Assembly: GCA_007127495.1 (NCBI GenBank) | Contig: SKZG01000270.1 | Location: forward strand, 1 to 5,922 | Origin: Planctomycetales bacterium | Lineage (GTDB): Bacteria; Planctomycetota; Planctomycetia; Pirellulales; Thermoguttaceae | Direction: 5' to 3' | DNA: 5,922 bases | Shown here: positions 4,174-5,922 of the stretch, piece by piece | How positions within the stretch are numbered: the first letter of the stretch is position 1 | Layout: each line of letters starts with the position of its first letter | Made by a program: the position numbers and the translations under genes | The notes under the pieces: model-generated | The model's database searches: none | What the model saw: only the letters and a program-made list of their open reading frames with translations | What the model was told of the DNA's origin: nothing

Positions 4174-5497
4174 GGGCAACCTCGAATGTCGTCACAATAG
4201 GGTGTGTTGAAGCGGGCCGGGGAAATTCCTCCAAGTACAGTTGGGTTGCTTCCTTCAGATTCGCCAGCGCCTCCTCGAACGTCTTGCCTTGGCTGGCCGT
4301 GCCCACTTCCGGGCACTCAGCCACAAACCATTCCTCTTCCCGATGGACAACCGCTGTGAACCTGTGCCTTCGCGGTTTCGCGCCGGTTCCGCGCAGCCCG
4401 GCACGTTCGAGGATGGCCACCAGCAGCAGCACGCAGGCGACCATCAGCAGCACGACCGCGGCGCCGGTCGTGTTCACCTGATGCAGCAGCAGGGCGCCAA
4501 GCCCGCAAGTGGCGGTGGCAAGGTAGATGGTGAGTACGGCCTGGCGGGTGGTCATGCCGAGTTCCACGAGCCGGTGCGAGAAGTGGCTCTTATCGCCATG
4601 GAAGGGGCTGCGGCCCTGGCGCAGGCGAATGGCCACAACGCTTGCGGTGTCGTACAGCGGGACGGCCAGCACGCACAGCGGCGCCAAGATGGCGTGCCGC
4701 GGCACGCCGCCGCCCGCGTAGGTGGCCGTGAGCGTGGCCATCGCCAGCAGATAGCCCGTGAAGTACGCGCCGGAGTCGCCCATGAACAGCCGGGCAGGCG
4801 GCCGGTTGTGCCACAGGAACCCGAGCAGCGCTCCGCCGAGCACCAGCAGGAATCCGCCGATGAAAAGCTGCGGCTGGTGGGTGGTCGGGTCGGGCGCCAG
4901 GAGCATGACGGCGGCCAGCATCGCCGCGCCGATGGCGGCCACGCCGGCCGAAAGCCCGTCCATGTTGTCGAGCATGTTGAACGAATTGACCAGCCCGACA
5001 ATCCACACGACGCTCAGCACGGCGGTGAGCCAGGGGACGTCGAGGAAGACCGTCAGCCGCCAGCCCAGGGCCACCATGGCCGTGGCCACGGCGGTTTGCA
5101 CGCCCAGGCGCACGCGCCAGTCGAGCCCGCGACGGTCGTCGGCCAGCCCGAGCAGCAGCATCACGGTGCCACCGGCCAGCATCGTCCACAGCCGGCCCGA
5201 CTGCTGCCACAGGCCCGGCAGGTGCGGGGCGATGAACTCGGGCAGCCAGGCGGGCGGAGCGGCGTGGGCGCCGCCGCGCAGCAAAAGCCATAGCACAAGC
5301 TGCCCGGCGGCCAGCGGCAGCACGACGGCCAGCCAGACGGCCAAACCGCCGCCGGTAGGCATGGGCGCGGCATGAATCTTCCGCTCGCCCGGGTGATCGA
5401 CCAGCCCGAGCGCCGGGCTGACGCGCCGGGCCAGTCGGCCGGCGGCCAGGGCAATGGCGAAACTGGGCAGCAGCGAGCCGACGACGAGCCACGTCAT
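4166..5497 (-). CDS. WecA-like polyprenyl-phosphate sugar-1-P transferase fused to HicB domain
   Basis: The product has 443 residues. Residues 1 to about 366 form a multi-spanning membrane enzyme of the MraY/WecA/TagO superfamily, which moves a sugar-1-phosphate (often GlcNAc-1-P) from a UDP-sugar to undecaprenyl phosphate. Motifs seen are HPGERKIHAAPMPTGGG (35-51), the catalytic LADD (118-121), NSFNMLDNMDGLSAG (171-185), MGDSGAYFTG (239-248) and DKSHFSHRL (302-310), a variant of the C-terminal histidine motif. Residues 378-443 are a complete HicB-type antitoxin domain: RHRFTAVVHREEEWFVAECP, a GTASQGKTFEEAL turn, then the NLKEATQLYLEE helix. No ATG, GTG or TTG lies close before that domain; the codon where a start would be expected is CGA. 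The ATG at 5497 overlaps the upstream stop by ATGA and has GAGGGGG 7 nt upstream; a longer in-frame start at 5608 lies inside the DUF4416 gene. Likely role: initiating a cell-envelope polysaccharide or glycan. Substrate unproven. Confidence 0.88.
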   Translation of the reverse strand: MTWLVVGSLLPSFAIALAAGRLARRVSPALGLVDHPGERKIHAAPMPTGGGLAVWLAVVLPLAAGQLVLWLLLRGGAHAAPPAWLPEFIAPHLPGLWQQSGRLWTMLAGGTVMLLLGLADDRRGLDWRVRLGVQTAVATAMVALGWRLTVFLDVPWLTAVLSVVWIVGLVNSFNMLDNMDGLSAGVAAIGAAMLAAVMLLAPDPTTHQPQLFIGGFLLVLGGALLGFLWHNRPPARLFMGDSGAYFTGYLLAMATLTATYAGGGVPRHAILAPLCVLAVPLYDTASVVAIRLRQGRSPFHGDKSHFSHRLVELGMTTRQAVLTIYLATATCGLGALLLHQVNTTGAAVVLLMVACVLLLVAILERAGLRGTGAKPRRHRFTAVVHREEEWFVAECPEVGTASQGKTFEEALANLKEATQLYLEEFPRPASTHPIVTTFEVAHA

Positions 5498-5922
5498 AGG
5501 GCGGCCCCCTCGCGCCGCCGCCGGTGCAGCCAGTCGCGGCAGCGGGTAAAGAACGCCTGGTAGTCGGCCCGGCAGTAATCGGCGAACGTGAACTCGTGAT
5601 GCTCCCATCGCCCGTGCCGGAAGAACAGCGTGACCTCGGCGAAGATTCCCCGGGCCAGGTAGATGCGGTGGGCGAAGTCCTTCGTGGAAGAGAGCACGAG
5701 CTTGCCCAAGGTCAGGTAGCCGGGATCGAGGTTCAGCGGACGCGGCTCGGCGTGGTGCGCCTCGGCAGCGTACTGCGCCTCCCAGCCGTTGGTCGCCAGC
5801 TTCGTTTCGACCGTGTCGTCGAGCGAATAGGGCTTCTCGAACGCGAAGAACACCTTCCGCAGCCCCTCGCCCATGCTCTCGCGGTAGTAGTCGGTCTGGT
5901 CGAAGGTGAACGGCGGGCTTTC
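5494..5922 (-). CDS. DUF4416 family protein, 5' end beyond window
   Basis: The frame is open to the window edge, giving 142 visible residues. An internal ATG at 5874 is not the likely start because family-like sequence continues before it (FTFDQTDYYRESMGEGLRKV). Further matches to DUF4416 as I recall it are the AFEKP segment, then LNLDPGYLTLGKLVLSSTKD (63-82), FAHRIYLARGIFAEVTLFFR (83-102) and the closing YQAFFTRCRDWL helix. The family is usually about 180 residues, so roughly 40 N-terminal residues are probably missing. There are no membrane segments, and the protein is presumably cytosolic. Its biochemical function is not established. The ATGA overlap with the transferase gene implies coupled expression and suggests a link to envelope glycan or lipid-carrier metabolism, which is inference only. 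Confidence 0.85.
   Translation of the reverse strand, partial: ESPPFTFDQTDYYRESMGEGLRKVFFAFEKPYSLDDTVETKLATNGWEAQYAAEAHHAEPRPLNLDPGYLTLGKLVLSSTKDFAHRIYLARGIFAEVTLFFRHGRWEHHEFTFADYCRADYQAFFTRCRDWLHRRRREGAAL

Noticed and set aside
3951..4316. - strand frame of 121 residues ending in HicA sequence
   Set aside because: Its first half is the shadow of the HicB-coding region. Only the part after about 4112 is HicA, so it is treated as the shifted half of the broken hicA.
4241..5293. Long + strand open frame (350 residues) antisense to the transferase gene
   Set aside because: It is rich in Gln, Gly, His and Arg with no recognisable domain. The opposite strand carries the full set of WecA/MraY motifs, so this is a GC-rich shadow frame.

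Overview
The window is high-GC bacterial DNA. Gene content and style suggest a planctomycete, perhaps of the Pirellulales: short palindromic repeats between genes, weak or absent Shine-Dalgarno sites on some genes, and a WecA-like transferase next to DUF4416. This assignment is an inference from recall, not a database match. Seven protein-coding loci are visible. Four lie on the + strand (374-3928) and three on the - strand (3951-5922, including a broken hicA), and the two groups converge near 3940.

Left edge, 1-373. No gene is visible in 1-325. The stretch holds two back-to-back palindromic repeats (17-116 and 121-221), the second with a perfect 22-bp inverted repeat and a G-quadruplex-capable core on the - strand. 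A short terminator-like hairpin with a T-run (226-244) follows, then a near-consensus sigma-70 promoter (277-304). The leader after it carries a possible 14-codon upstream ORF and a small GC hairpin just before the first real gene.

374-2328. Two genes overlap by ATGA. Both encode tandem arrays of a unit of about 64 residues that resembles the homing-endonuclease-associated repeat (Pfam HNH_repeat). There are five units in the first protein and four in the second. The second protein also has a Ros/MucR-type C2H2 zinc finger between its first and second units. No nuclease motif is visible in either. They look like a pair of modular nucleic-acid-binding proteins and are the most unusual content of the window.

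2329-3928. After a 199-bp gap with a hairpin leader and a possible short ORF comes a small alpha/beta protein of unknown function (2528-2785). It is followed by a DUF4236-TPR protein (2897-3928) with an extended -10 promoter almost touching its start codon.

3951-5922, - strand. A 5'-truncated DUF4416 gene overlaps by ATGA a WecA/MraY-superfamily polyprenyl-phosphate sugar-1-phosphate transferase gene. The transferase reads straight through into a complete HicB-like antitoxin domain with no start codon of its own. Its stop overlaps the start of a hicA-like toxin gene that carries a +1 frameshift after codon 20. This looks like a decayed HicAB toxin-antitoxin module whose antitoxin has become the tail of a membrane glycosyltransferase.
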